Assembly: GCF_019112525.1 (NCBI RefSeq)
Contig: NZ_CP077800.1
Span: forward strand, 1,302,001-1,366,000
Length of the DNA: 64,000 nt
Direction: 5' to 3'
Origin: Modestobacter sp. L9-4
GTDB lineage: Bacteria > Actinomycetota > Actinomycetes > Mycobacteriales > Geodermatophilaceae
In this document: positions 24,627-32,792 of the stretch, one piece after another
Numbering within the stretch: the first letter of the stretch is position 1
How the letters are laid out: every line of letters begins with the position of its first letter
The notes under the pieces: generated by a model
Told to the model about the DNA's origin: nothing
Database searches by the model: none
Seen by the model: the letters and a program-made list of their open reading frames with translations, nothing else
Translations under genes and position numbers: made by a program

Positions 24627-25070
24627 TCAGAGCGTGAGCTTCATGCCGACGTGGCTGGCGGTGAAGCCGAGGGACTCGTAGAAGCGGCGGGCGTCCGAGC
24701 GGGTCGCGTCGGTGGTCAGCTGCACCAGCACGCAGCCGCGATCCCGCGCCCGGTCGACCGCCCAGGTCAGCAACTCGCGCCCGAGCCCGCTCCCCCGCTG
24801 GGACGACGCCACCCGCACCGCCTCGACCTGCGCACGCTCGCCGCCTCGTCGCACCAGGTGCGGGAGGAACGACAGCTGGAGCGTCCCGACCACCTCACCG
24901 TCCACCTCGGCGACCACCAGCCTGGTGCGCGGGTCGTCGGTGATCGCCGCGAAGGCCCGCCGGTACTCCTCGACCAGCGGCTCGCCCGGCTGCTCGCGGG
25001 TCGAGCCCAGCTCGTCGTCGGCGTACAGCGCCACGACCGCCGGCAGGTCAGCTGCACGCGCGTCGCGCAC
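24627..25070 (-). CDS. GNAT acetyltransferase
   Basis: The 147-residue protein has VRDARAADLPAVVALYADDE at the start, VEAVRVASSQRGSGLGRELL with the acetyl-CoA loop RGSGLG, and ARRFYESLGFTASHVGMKL at the end. The frame extends upstream to a GTG at 25142 that would overlap the adnB stop. Those extra codons lie inside a strong terminator-like hairpin (25086-25140) and are not GNAT-like, so I choose GTG 25068-25070. The convergent gap (24542-24626) toward the preceding acetyltransferase shows no clear feature. Confidence 0.82.
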   Translation of the reverse strand: MRDARAADLPAVVALYADDELGSTREQPGEPLVEEYRRAFAAITDDPRTRLVVAEVDGEVVGTLQLSFLPHLVRRGGERAQVEAVRVASSQRGSGLGRELLTWAVDRARDRGCVLVQLTTDATRSDARRFYESLGFTASHVGMKLTL

Positions 25071-25085
25071 GACCGTCGTACGCGC

Positions 25086-25140
25086 GACATCTGCGATCTC
25101 GTGGGGACCTGGGCCGGGAGCCCCCGAGAACGCAGATGTC
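25086..25140 (-). terminator. Hairpin terminator ending the adnA-adnB operon
   Basis: A 19-bp interrupted stem (25086-25095 with 25131-25140; 25097-25101 with 25125-25129; 25103-25106 with 25121-25124) encloses a 14-nt loop. The arm includes part of the adnB stop codon. Confidence 0.7.
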
Positions 25141-28100
25141 ACGCGCCGGCCACCAGTGCCAGCAGGCCGGCCTCGTCGAGGAGGTCGACGGGGCGCAGCG
25201 TCCGGTTAGCAGCGACGTGGTGGAAGCCGGCGCTGACCCGCTCGACCGGCACCCCGATGAGCCGGGACCAGCCCAGCCGGTAGGCGGCCAGCTGCACCCC
25301 GGCCGCGGCGAGCTCGGCGGCGCCGGGCACGGGTCCGGTCTTCCAGTCGATGACCTCGAAGCCGCCGTCGGGGGTCGCGTAGACGGCGTCGATGCGGCCG
25401 CGCAGCGTGAGCGGCCCCAGCGGCGTCTCGAACGGCGCCTCGACGTCGACCGGCTGCCGGTCGGCCCACTCGCTGGCCAGGAACGCCTGCTGCAGCGCGG
25501 TCAGGGCCGCGTCCGGCGCCGCGGCGGCGTCGCCGCTGCCGGGCAGCTCGTCCAGGTCGATCAGCCGGGAGACGCCGAACCGCTCCTCCAGCCAGGCGTG
25601 GAAGGCCGTACCGCGGCGGGCGAGCGGCGCGGGGGCCGCGGGCATCGGGCGGCGCAGCCGGCGGGCCAGCTCGGCCGGGTCGCGGCGCAGCGCGACCAGC
25701 GCGGACACCGACAGGTGCGAGGGCAGCGGTACGTCGACGGTGCCGCGGCTGTGCTCGGCGCGCTCGCGCAGCAGCAGGTCGGCGTCCCGGAGCCAGTCGG
25801 CGACCAGAGGGTCGTCGGTGGCACCGAGGGCGTCGGCGGTGAGGGGGTGCGGCTCGGTGGCGGCCACCAGCTCGGCGGCCGCGGTGAGCGCCCGGCGGCG
25901 TCCCGAGGACAGCGGGTCGGCCGGCCAGACGCCCACCGGCCACTCGGCCAGCGCGGGGTTCTCCGCGTCGTCCGCGGGCGGGGGCGCCCAGGCGTCGACC
26001 ACCCCGGCCCCGTCGTCGCAGGCGTCCTTCAATGTCAGCAGCAGCGCGGACGGGCCGTTGGCGGTCTTGCCGTCGCGCCACCAGCTGCCCGAGCACAGCA
26101 GCAGGTGCTTGGCCCGGGTGACCGCGACGTAGCCGAGCCGGATCTCCTCGGCGAGGCCGAAGTCCTTCCACTCCTCGACGTACTCCTCCAGCGCGTCCCG
26201 CACCGCGGCCTGGTCACCGGAGCCGGGCACGGGCAGGTGCAGCTGCGGCAGCTCGGCGCGGTCGGTGGCCCGCAGGTCGACCGGGACGGCGCCGGGGTCC
26301 TTGATCCAGGAGTCGGACGCGTCGCCCTTGGCCGGGAACTGCCCGACCGTCATCCCGGGCACGGCGACGACGTCCCACTCCAGGCCCTTGGCCGAGTGCC
26401 CGGTGAGCAGCTGGACCGCCTCGGGGTTCACCGCGACCTCGCCGGGCTCCAGCCCCCGCTCACGCACCTCGGCGTCGGCGAGGTAGCCGAGGAAGGCCGG
26501 CAGCGAGGGCAGCTCGGCCAGCTCGCTGAACTCCGCGGCCACCTCGTGCAGGGCGTCCAGATGCGTGCGGGCCCCGCCCGGGGTGACGTCGGGGTGGCTG
26601 GCCAGCTCGGTCTCCAGACCCAGGCTGCGCACGACCTCGTCGACCAGGTCGGGCAGCGACTCCCCCAGCCGGGAGCGCAGCGAGGTGAGCTCGTTGGCCA
26701 GCCGGCGCAACCGCCGGTGCCCCTCGGTCGAGTAGGCCTCGGCCCGGCCGAGGTCGTCGAGGGCCTCGATGATGCTGCCGCGCTCGCGGGGCGGGGTCGG
26801 GGCGGCGGGTGCACCCGGCTCGGGCGGCGTCGCGTCCTCGACCGGCTCGGGCGACGACGAGCGCTCGCGCACCAGCGAGCGCGAGCGCGCCTCCAGGGCG
26901 GCCAGGTCGCGCGGGCCGATCCGCCAGCGGGCGCCGGTGAGCAGCCGGCCCAGCGCGTCGCCGGCGCTGGGGTCGACCAGCACCCGCAGCGTCGCGACGA
27001 CGTCGGAGACCTCGGGGACGTCGAGCAGCCCGCCCAGGCCCACGACCTCGACCGGCAGCCCCCGCTCACGCAGCGCCGCGGCGATCCCGGGCAGCTGCGC
27101 CCGGCGCCGGACCAGGACGGCGATGGTCGGGCGCCTCGACCCGTCGCCGGTGCCCTTCCAGCTCTGCTCCAGCCGGTCGGCCAGCGCCTGGGTCTCCTCG
27201 GCCACCGTCTCGTAGAGGCCGACGTGCACCTCACCGGGACCGGCGGTCGGCGCCGCCTCCAGGTCGGGCAGCGGCACGACCGGCTCGGGCAGCATCCCGG
27301 CGACGGCGTTGGCCATGGTCAGCACGGCCCGGTCGTTGCGCCAGCTGGTGGACAGCGTCAGCCGCTCGGCCGGGCGCTCGGGCGTGCCCGGGAACGTGCG
27401 GTCGAACCGCTCGATGGTGCCCGCCGAGGCTCCGCGCCAGCCGTAGATCGACTGCCGCGGGTCGCCGACGGCCAGCACCGGGTGCCCGCCCGGGCCGCCG
27501 AACAGCGCCTCGAGCATGCGCAGCTGGCCGACGCTGGTGTCCTGGTACTCGTCGAGCAGCACCACCCGCCACCGGGCGCGCTCGCGTCGGCCGACCTCGG
27601 CGGAGGAGACCGCGACCCGGGCGGCCAGCGAGACCTGGTCGGCGTAGTCGATGGCCCCGGCGGCGCGCTTGCGGGCGGCGAAGGCCTCGACCATCGGCAG
27701 CAGCGCGACCCGGGCCCGCTGCCGCTGGACCATCTTGAGGACGTCGGCATACGGGCCCTTCTTGCGCCCGGCGTCGGGGTAGCTGCGCAGCTGGGCCTCG
27801 AACCGCGCGGTCCAGGCGCGCAGCGCCGCCGGGGTGACGTCGTGCTCCCCCAGCTCGGCGGCCAGCTGCAGCACGTCCTCGGTGGTGGTGACCAGGCCGA
27901 GGGCGACGTCGCTCATGTCGCCGGTGTGGTTGGCGACCGCGGTGGCCGCCTGCCCCCAGCACATGGCCGGGCCGAGCACGCCCGAGCCGGGTTCGACGCC
28001 GATCCGCAGCCCGTGCTCGGCGACGATGGACGCCGCGTACCCGTGGTACGTCGCCACCGTGGGCGCCGCGACGGCCAGCCGCTCGCGCAGCGCGGGGTCG

Positions 28101-28447
28101 GTGTCGGGGTGCTCGGCCAGCGCGCCCAGCCGCAGCCGCACCCGGGCGTTGAGCTCACTGGCGGCCTTACGGGTGAAGGTCAGACCGAGCACGGCCTCGG
28201 GGGCGACCAGCTGGTTGGCGACCAGCCAGGCGACCCGGGCGGCCATCGTCTCGGTCTTGCCCGACCCGGCGCCGGCGACCACGACCAGCGGCCGGTCGAC
28301 CGGGGCCTGCACGACGCCGGCCTGCTCGGGTGAGGGTGCGTAGCTCAGCCCGCAGCGGGTGGCGACCTCGGCCGGGGTGAGCAGCCGCGGCACCAGCGGC
28401 ACCACGACCGGCTCCATCCCCGGCAGGTCGAAGGACAGTTGCGTCAC
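25139..28447 (-). CDS. adnB: AdnB-type helicase-nuclease subunit
   Basis: The 1102-residue protein joins a UvrD-like motor to a C-terminal PD-(D/E)XK nuclease. The motor has Walker A VVAGAGSGKTETM, TFTRKAASEL, Walker B LLDEYQDTSVG, GDPRQSIYGWRGAS and a TGHSAKGLEWDVV motif. The nuclease near residue 1035 has GGFEVIDWKTG. In mycobacteria AdnB is the lead translocating motor of the AdnAB heterodimer that resects double-strand breaks. All motor motifs look intact. No four-cysteine cluster is seen, unlike AdnA. The GTG at 28445-28447 overlaps the stop of a 26-codon micro-ORF that links it to adnA. Confidence 0.95.
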   Translation of the reverse strand: MTQLSFDLPGMEPVVVPLVPRLLTPAEVATRCGLSYAPSPEQAGVVQAPVDRPLVVVAGAGSGKTETMAARVAWLVANQLVAPEAVLGLTFTRKAASELNARVRLRLGALAEHPDTDPALRERLAVAAPTVATYHGYAASIVAEHGLRIGVEPGSGVLGPAMCWGQAATAVANHTGDMSDVALGLVTTTEDVLQLAAELGEHDVTPAALRAWTARFEAQLRSYPDAGRKKGPYADVLKMVQRQRARVALLPMVEAFAARKRAAGAIDYADQVSLAARVAVSSAEVGRRERARWRVVLLDEYQDTSVGQLRMLEALFGGPGGHPVLAVGDPRQSIYGWRGASAGTIERFDRTFPGTPERPAERLTLSTSWRNDRAVLTMANAVAGMLPEPVVPLPDLEAAPTAGPGEVHVGLYETVAEETQALADRLEQSWKGTGDGSRRPTIAVLVRRRAQLPGIAAALRERGLPVEVVGLGGLLDVPEVSDVVATLRVLVDPSAGDALGRLLTGARWRIGPRDLAALEARSRSLVRERSSSPEPVEDATPPEPGAPAAPTPPRERGSIIEALDDLGRAEAYSTEGHRRLRRLANELTSLRSRLGESLPDLVDEVVRSLGLETELASHPDVTPGGARTHLDALHEVAAEFSELAELPSLPAFLGYLADAEVRERGLEPGEVAVNPEAVQLLTGHSAKGLEWDVVAVPGMTVGQFPAKGDASDSWIKDPGAVPVDLRATDRAELPQLHLPVPGSGDQAAVRDALEEYVEEWKDFGLAEEIRLGYVAVTRAKHLLLCSGSWWRDGKTANGPSALLLTLKDACDDGAGVVDAWAPPPADDAENPALAEWPVGVWPADPLSSGRRRALTAAAELVAATEPHPLTADALGATDDPLVADWLRDADLLLRERAEHSRGTVDVPLPSHLSVSALVALRRDPAELARRLRRPMPAAPAPLARRGTAFHAWLEERFGVSRLIDLDELPGSGDAAAAPDAALTALQQAFLASEWADRQPVDVEAPFETPLGPLTLRGRIDAVYATPDGGFEVIDWKTGPVPGAAELAAAGVQLAAYRLGWSRLIGVPVERVSAGFHHVAANRTLRPVDLLDEAGLLALVAGA

Positions 28448-28524
28448 GACGACCCCCCGCCGGCGCCCGTCGACCTCGTGCCGCGGCGTGCGGTGCACCT
28501 GGGCGACCTCGCGAGCCCGGTCAC
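28444..28524 (-). CDS. 26-aa micro-ORF bridging adnA and adnB (copy B of a two-member family)
   Basis: This 81-nt frame starts at GTG 28522-28524, overlapping the adnA stop as GTGA, and stops at TGA 28444-28446, overlapping the adnB GTG. It begins MTGLARSPRCTARRGTRST. Length, boundary overlaps and the first 12 residues match the frame between the M16 genes at 17395-17475. The last third is unrelated and is Gly-rich here. The run of six G before adnB can serve as its ribosome site. Whether the peptide is made is not shown by the sequence. Confidence 0.5.
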   Translation of the reverse strand: MTGLARSPRCTARRGTRSTGAGGGSS

Positions 28525-31500
28525 CGGGTCACCTGCCGGCCGGACTCCTGCATGGGGCAGCTGCGGCGGAAGGAGCAGCGCTCGCAGTCGGTGTCGGTGC
28601 GGGCGGCGAACTCCGCGCCGCCCATCCCCTCGCCCACGGTGGCGATCAGCTCGCCGGCCCAGGTCTCGCGGGCGTCGACGTCGGCCGGCAGCGGTGCCTG
28701 CACGTGCTCCTTGGCGGCCTTCTGCGAGCCGCCGACCTGCAGCAGCGCCGCACCGCCGGTGGTGCTGCCGTGGTCGGCGAACGCCCCCTCGGCGACGGCG
28801 ACCTGGTAGGCGGCCAGCTGCCCGTGCTCCTCGACGTCGCGCGGCGCGGTCTTGCCGGTCTTCAGGTCGACGACCACCAGCCGCCCCTCGCCGTCGCGCT
28901 CGAGCCGGTCGACCTGGCCGCGCAGCCGGGCCCGCCCGACGGTGACGTCGAAGTCCTCCTCGGCGGCGACCAGCTCGCGGTCGCCGCGGGCGTGCCAGGC
29001 CAGGAACTTGGTCAGCATCTCCTGGGCGCGCTCGCGCTGCCGCTGGTCGAACCAGCCCGGCCCCAGGTCCAGCCCGTCGAGCTCGGCGTCCAGCACGGCG
29101 GGGGCGTCGGTGGGCGCCAGCCCCTCGGCGACCTGCTGGGCCACGTCGTGCACCGCCGAGCCGACGGTGCGGGTGGCCTCGGGTGCGGCCTCGGCGCCGA
29201 CCGCGCCCAGCACCCACCGCAGCGGGCAGCGCTGGAACGTGTCGATCGCGGACGGGCGCACCGGCACGACCTCGGCCGGGTCGACCAGCGGTGCGTCGTC
29301 GGACAGCGGCGCCAGCCCCCACCAGCTGGACGGCGCGGCACCGGCCACCCGCTCCTCGCCGAGCCTGCGGAGCACCGCCGCCGCGCTCGACCGGCGCGCC
29401 GGGTCGGTGTGCGGGTCGGTGAGGTGCCGACGCAGCTCGGCCACCAGCGCGGGCAGGGTGAGCTGCCGGGGCAGCGGTGTGTGCGGCCGGATGCCGTCGC
29501 CGTCGGCCGGCGGCGGGGCGATGAGGTCGAGGAACCGGGAGGCGGTCGCGCCGGCGTCGCCGCCCTCCAGCGAGCCGTCGATGGCGGTGACGAGCATCCG
29601 GCGCCGGGCGCGGGTGCAGGCGACGTAGAACAACCGGCGCTCCTCGGCCAGGGCGAGCGTGCGGTGGTCCAGCGTGGCCGCGTCGGTGCCGTTGGCCGCG
29701 TCGACGAGGTCCTCGGCACCCAGCAGGCTGGCCCGGCTGCGCAGGTCGGGCCACACGCCCTCCTGCACGCCGGCCACGCAGACGAGGTCCCACTCCAGGC
29801 CCTTGGCCGCGTGTGCGGTGAGCAGCCGGACCGTCTGCTCGCCCTGACCGCGGGCGGCACCGCTGTCACCGGGCAGCTCCTGGGCCGACAGGTGCTCCAC
29901 GAACGCGGCGACCGTGGCGTGCGGCAGCCGGTCGACGAAGCCGGCCGCGGCGTCGAACAGCGAGACGACGGCGTCGAGGTCCCGGTCGGCCACGGCGCCG
30001 GTGGGGCCACCGGCCGCACTCGCCCGCGCCCAGCGGTTGGCCAGGCCACTGGCCTGCCACATCGCCCACAGCACGTCCTCGGCGGTGCCCTCGGACAACA
30101 GCGAGAGCCGGCCGGCGGAGAGCACCCGGGCCACCCGCAGCGCCGGGCGCGCCAGGTGCTCGGGCAGCGCGTCGAGCAGCGTGGCGTCGTCGAGCACCGC
30201 GGCCAGCGGGGCGCCGCGGAGGGCGGAGTCCTCGCCGCGCACGGCCATCGCCCGGCGCACGGCCCGGCGCAACCGCCGCAGGTCCAGCACGGTGGCCCCA
30301 CCCAGCGGGGAGGCCAGCAGCGCCTCGGCACCCGCCTCGTCCAGGCCCGCCTCGGCCGGGTGGTCGGCGGCGAACGCGCCGTCCTCGACCGCCGCGACGG
30401 CACCGGCACGCGGCAGCAGCGCCGACAGCGCGGCCAGCAACGGCTGGACGGCCGGCTGCCCGGCGAGCGCCACGTCGTCGGCGGAGACCGCCACCGGCAC
30501 CCCGGCCTGGGTCAGGGCCCGCCGGACCGGGGCCAGCGACGCCGACGCCGACCGGACCACCACCGCCATCTCCGACCACGGAACCCCGTCGAGCAGGTGT
30601 GCGCGGCGCATCGTGTCGGCGATGAAGGCCGCCTCCATCGACGGGGAGTCGAAGACGTGCACCTCCGCGGAGCCGGGCTCGATGCCCGCACCGGGCTGCA
30701 GCCGGCGGTGCTCCCACGGGCCGGGCAGCCCCTCGGCGACCCGGCGGCTGACCGCCAGCAGCTCGGCGCCCGAGCGGCGGCACACCCCGAGCGAGAGCCG
30801 GTCGGCCGGGCGGCCGTCACGGTGCCGGAAGGTGGTCGGGAAGTCGATGATCCCGCGGGGCTCGGCGCCACGGAAGGCGTAGATCGCCTGGTCGGGGTCG
30901 CCGACGACGACGAGGTCACCGCCCCCGCCGGCCAGCAGCTCGACCAGCTCCACCTGGGCCGGGTCGGTGTCCTGGTACTCGTCGACGAACAGCCAGCTCG
31001 CCCGCTCGCGCTCCACGCGCAGCAGCTCCGGGTCCTCGCGCAGCTCGTCGATCGCGGTGCGCACCAGCTCGGCCGGGTCGTAGCCGGAGGCCCCGCCGCG
31101 GGCGATCGTCGTGAAGTACGAGACGTCCTGGTACTGGCGCAGGAAGTCCGCCGCGGCCTCCCAGTGCGGCAGCCCGCGCTCGCGGCCCCAGGCGGCGAGC
31201 CGGTCGCTGTCGATGCCGCGCTCGGTGGCGCGCAGCAGCAGCTCGCGCAGCTCCTCGCGGAACCCGGGCATCGCCAGCGCCTCGGTCAGCTCGGCCGGCC
31301 AGCGGACCACACCCTCGGCGTCGGCGTCACCCCGCAGCAGGTCGGCCACGACGGCGTCCTGCTCGGCGGAGGTGAGCAGCCGGGGCGGCGGGTCCCCGCG
31401 CAGCACGGCGGCCCGGCGCAGCACGCCGAATGCGTAGGAGTGGAAGGTGCGGGCGACCGGCTCGCGGATGGTGCGGCCGACCCGGGCGGTGATCCGGGTG

Positions 31501-31766
31501 CGCAGCTCGGCGGCGGCCTTGCGGCTGAAGGTGAGCACCAGCAGCCGCTCGGGGTCGATGCCGGCGTCGATCCGCGCGGCGACCGCCTCGACGATCGTGG
31601 TGGTCTTGCCGGTGCCAGGACCCGCCAGCACCAGCAGCGGGCCGCCGCGGTGGTCGACGACGGCCTGCTGGGTCGGGTCGAGCCGCGGCCGCACCACCGG
31701 CACGACCTCCGGCTGCACCAGCCGGTAGACCGGCGCCTGCTCCGCCGTCGCTGCTCCCCCACGCAC
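28521..31766 (-). CDS. adnA: AdnA-type helicase-nuclease subunit with iron-sulfur nuclease domain
   Basis: The 1081-residue protein has a UvrD-like motor (Walker A LAGPGTGKTTT, TFSRKAAAEL, Walker B FVDEYQDTDPAQ, GDPDQAIYAFRGAE, TAHAAKGLEWDLV). Its C-terminal RecB-type nuclease carries VVVDLKTGKT near residue 967. Four cysteines frame the nuclease (QRCPLRW upstream, then CERC and a later Cys in FRRSCPMQ), as in 4Fe-4S AddB/Cas4-type domains. With AdnB it forms the mycobacterial-type end-resection machine. The GTG at 31764-31766 lies 35 nt after the alkyltransferase-like gene, so it appears to be in that operon. Confidence 0.94.
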   Translation of the reverse strand: MRGGAATAEQAPVYRLVQPEVVPVVRPRLDPTQQAVVDHRGGPLLVLAGPGTGKTTTIVEAVAARIDAGIDPERLLVLTFSRKAAAELRTRITARVGRTIREPVARTFHSYAFGVLRRAAVLRGDPPPRLLTSAEQDAVVADLLRGDADAEGVVRWPAELTEALAMPGFREELRELLLRATERGIDSDRLAAWGRERGLPHWEAAADFLRQYQDVSYFTTIARGGASGYDPAELVRTAIDELREDPELLRVERERASWLFVDEYQDTDPAQVELVELLAGGGGDLVVVGDPDQAIYAFRGAEPRGIIDFPTTFRHRDGRPADRLSLGVCRRSGAELLAVSRRVAEGLPGPWEHRRLQPGAGIEPGSAEVHVFDSPSMEAAFIADTMRRAHLLDGVPWSEMAVVVRSASASLAPVRRALTQAGVPVAVSADDVALAGQPAVQPLLAALSALLPRAGAVAAVEDGAFAADHPAEAGLDEAGAEALLASPLGGATVLDLRRLRRAVRRAMAVRGEDSALRGAPLAAVLDDATLLDALPEHLARPALRVARVLSAGRLSLLSEGTAEDVLWAMWQASGLANRWARASAAGGPTGAVADRDLDAVVSLFDAAAGFVDRLPHATVAAFVEHLSAQELPGDSGAARGQGEQTVRLLTAHAAKGLEWDLVCVAGVQEGVWPDLRSRASLLGAEDLVDAANGTDAATLDHRTLALAEERRLFYVACTRARRRMLVTAIDGSLEGGDAGATASRFLDLIAPPPADGDGIRPHTPLPRQLTLPALVAELRRHLTDPHTDPARRSSAAAVLRRLGEERVAGAAPSSWWGLAPLSDDAPLVDPAEVVPVRPSAIDTFQRCPLRWVLGAVGAEAAPEATRTVGSAVHDVAQQVAEGLAPTDAPAVLDAELDGLDLGPGWFDQRQRERAQEMLTKFLAWHARGDRELVAAEEDFDVTVGRARLRGQVDRLERDGEGRLVVVDLKTGKTAPRDVEEHGQLAAYQVAVAEGAFADHGSTTGGAALLQVGGSQKAAKEHVQAPLPADVDARETWAGELIATVGEGMGGAEFAARTDTDCERCSFRRSCPMQESGRQVTR

Positions 31767-31801
31767 GGGTCGATGAGACCACGCGGGACCGACAGAACCG
31801 G

Positions 31802-32095
31802 TCAGTCGGGCCAGCCGACCGCGGCCAGGTCCACCCGCTGCCCCCGCAGCGGCACGCCCTCACCCGCCAGCAGCTCCAGCTGTCGCACCCGCACCGGCTC
31901 CGCCGCCGTCCCGTCGGCGCGCACCACCCGGTGCCAGGGCACGACGGCGCCACCGGCGGACAGCGCCCGGGCGACCCGGCGCGGCCCCACCCCGACCAGC
32001 CGGCCGACCGCGCCGTAGGTGCTCACCCGGCCCGGCGGGATCGACTCGACCACGTCGTAGACGGCCTCGTCGACGTCCGCGGCGTCGCGGTCCAC
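31802..32095 (-). CDS. Alkyltransferase-like (ATL) DNA-damage-recognition protein
   Basis: The 97-residue protein is the DNA-binding half of the MGMT/Ogt fold: IPPGRVSTYGAVGRLVG, the RRVARAL recognition helix, then VVPWHRVV. The catalytic Cys of PCHRV is replaced by Trp54, which defines ATL proteins. They bind O6-alkylguanine and hand the lesion to nucleotide excision repair instead of transferring the alkyl group. The start lies 4 nt after the stop of the upstream DinB-like gene. Its operon position before adnA-adnB fits a DNA-repair role. Confidence 0.93.
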   Translation of the reverse strand: MDRDAADVDEAVYDVVESIPPGRVSTYGAVGRLVGVGPRRVARALSAGGAVVPWHRVVRADGTAAEPVRVRQLELLAGEGVPLRGQRVDLAAVGWPD

Positions 32096-32099
32096 CGGC

Positions 32100-32687
32100 T
32101 CAGGCGCGGCGGCCGAAGCGGGCGAGCAGCCGGGTCTGCAGGTCCGCCCCCTGGGGCACGTCGAGCGGGGGCGCGAAGATGCCGGGCACGCCGTCGTCGG
32201 CGAGGTTGCGCTCGGCGTAGCGGAAGGCGGCGGCCACCAGCTCCGGGTCCAGCTGGGTGTCCCGGCCCAGGGCCTGGGCGAGGTCCCAGGCGTGCACGGT
32301 CAGGTCGGCGGTCATCTCCGCCAGGTAGTCGGCGGCCTCGGCCGGACCGGAGTACAGGTGCACGGTGCGGTCCAGCGCGCCGGGCTGCGCCCAGGCGGTG
32401 AGCGCGGCGTCGGCGGCGGCCTCCCACGACCCCAGCGGGTCGCCGGCCAACAGCTCCTCGGTGTCGGTGGGGATGCGCGCGGCGGCGTCCTCCAGCGGCT
32501 CGCCGGCCAGCAGCGGGGGCACCCACAGCTGCTCGCTGGTCAGGTGCGCGACCAGGTCGGCGACGCTCCACTCGGGCAGCGCCTGCGCGTCCCACTCGGC
32601 CGCCTCGACCGCGTCCACCCGGTCGGTGAACTGCGCCTGGGCCCGCTGGTAGCTCATCAACAGGTCGGTCGGCGAGGGCTCGGGCAT
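32100..32687 (-). CDS. DinB-like/maleylpyruvate-isomerase-type metal-binding protein (TIGR03086-like)
   Basis: The 195-residue helical protein shows the mycothiol-dependent-enzyme-type pattern: a His in WSVADLVAHLTSEQLW near residue 50 and a second in DLTVHAWDLAQALG, plus acidic residues between. These suggest a metal-binding DinB four-helix fold. The family includes mycothiol S-transferases; a specific reaction cannot be assigned. The ATG at 32685-32687 lies 6 nt after TCTACT, suggesting a leaderless operon mRNA covering the ATL, adnA and adnB genes. A longer frame upstream overlaps the moeZ terminator and is rejected. Confidence 0.78.
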   Translation of the reverse strand: MPEPSPTDLLMSYQRAQAQFTDRVDAVEAAEWDAQALPEWSVADLVAHLTSEQLWVPPLLAGEPLEDAAARIPTDTEELLAGDPLGSWEAAADAALTAWAQPGALDRTVHLYSGPAEAADYLAEMTADLTVHAWDLAQALGRDTQLDPELVAAAFRYAERNLADDGVPGIFAPPLDVPQGADLQTRLLARFGRRA

Positions 32688-32721
32688 GGCCCCAGTAGAC
32701 AGCACGAGGGCCCCACTCCGG

Positions 32722-32785
32722 ACAGACGAAGGACCCCGTCCCACCCCGCGACACGCTTCGCGCGCCGCGGGGCCCTGGGACGGGG
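32722..32785 (-). terminator. Rho-independent terminator after moeZ
   Basis: On the minus strand a 10-bp stem (32776-32785 with 32734-32743) continues, after a 3-nt bulge, into a 7-bp stem (32766-32772 with 32744-32750). It is followed by the T-rich TCCTTCGTCTGT (32722-32733). It begins 8 nt after the moeZ stop. Confidence 0.88.
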
Positions 32786-32792
32786 CCGGACG

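Noticed and set aside
24627..25142. Acetyltransferase start at 25142 overlapping the adnB stop
   Set aside because: The added codons lie in a strong terminator-like hairpin and do not resemble the GNAT N-terminus.
25136..32018. Very long plus-strand frames opposite adnB and adnA
   Set aside because: Translations are repetitive Arg/Gly/Val/Gln without motifs, while the minus-strand genes carry complete helicase and nuclease motifs.
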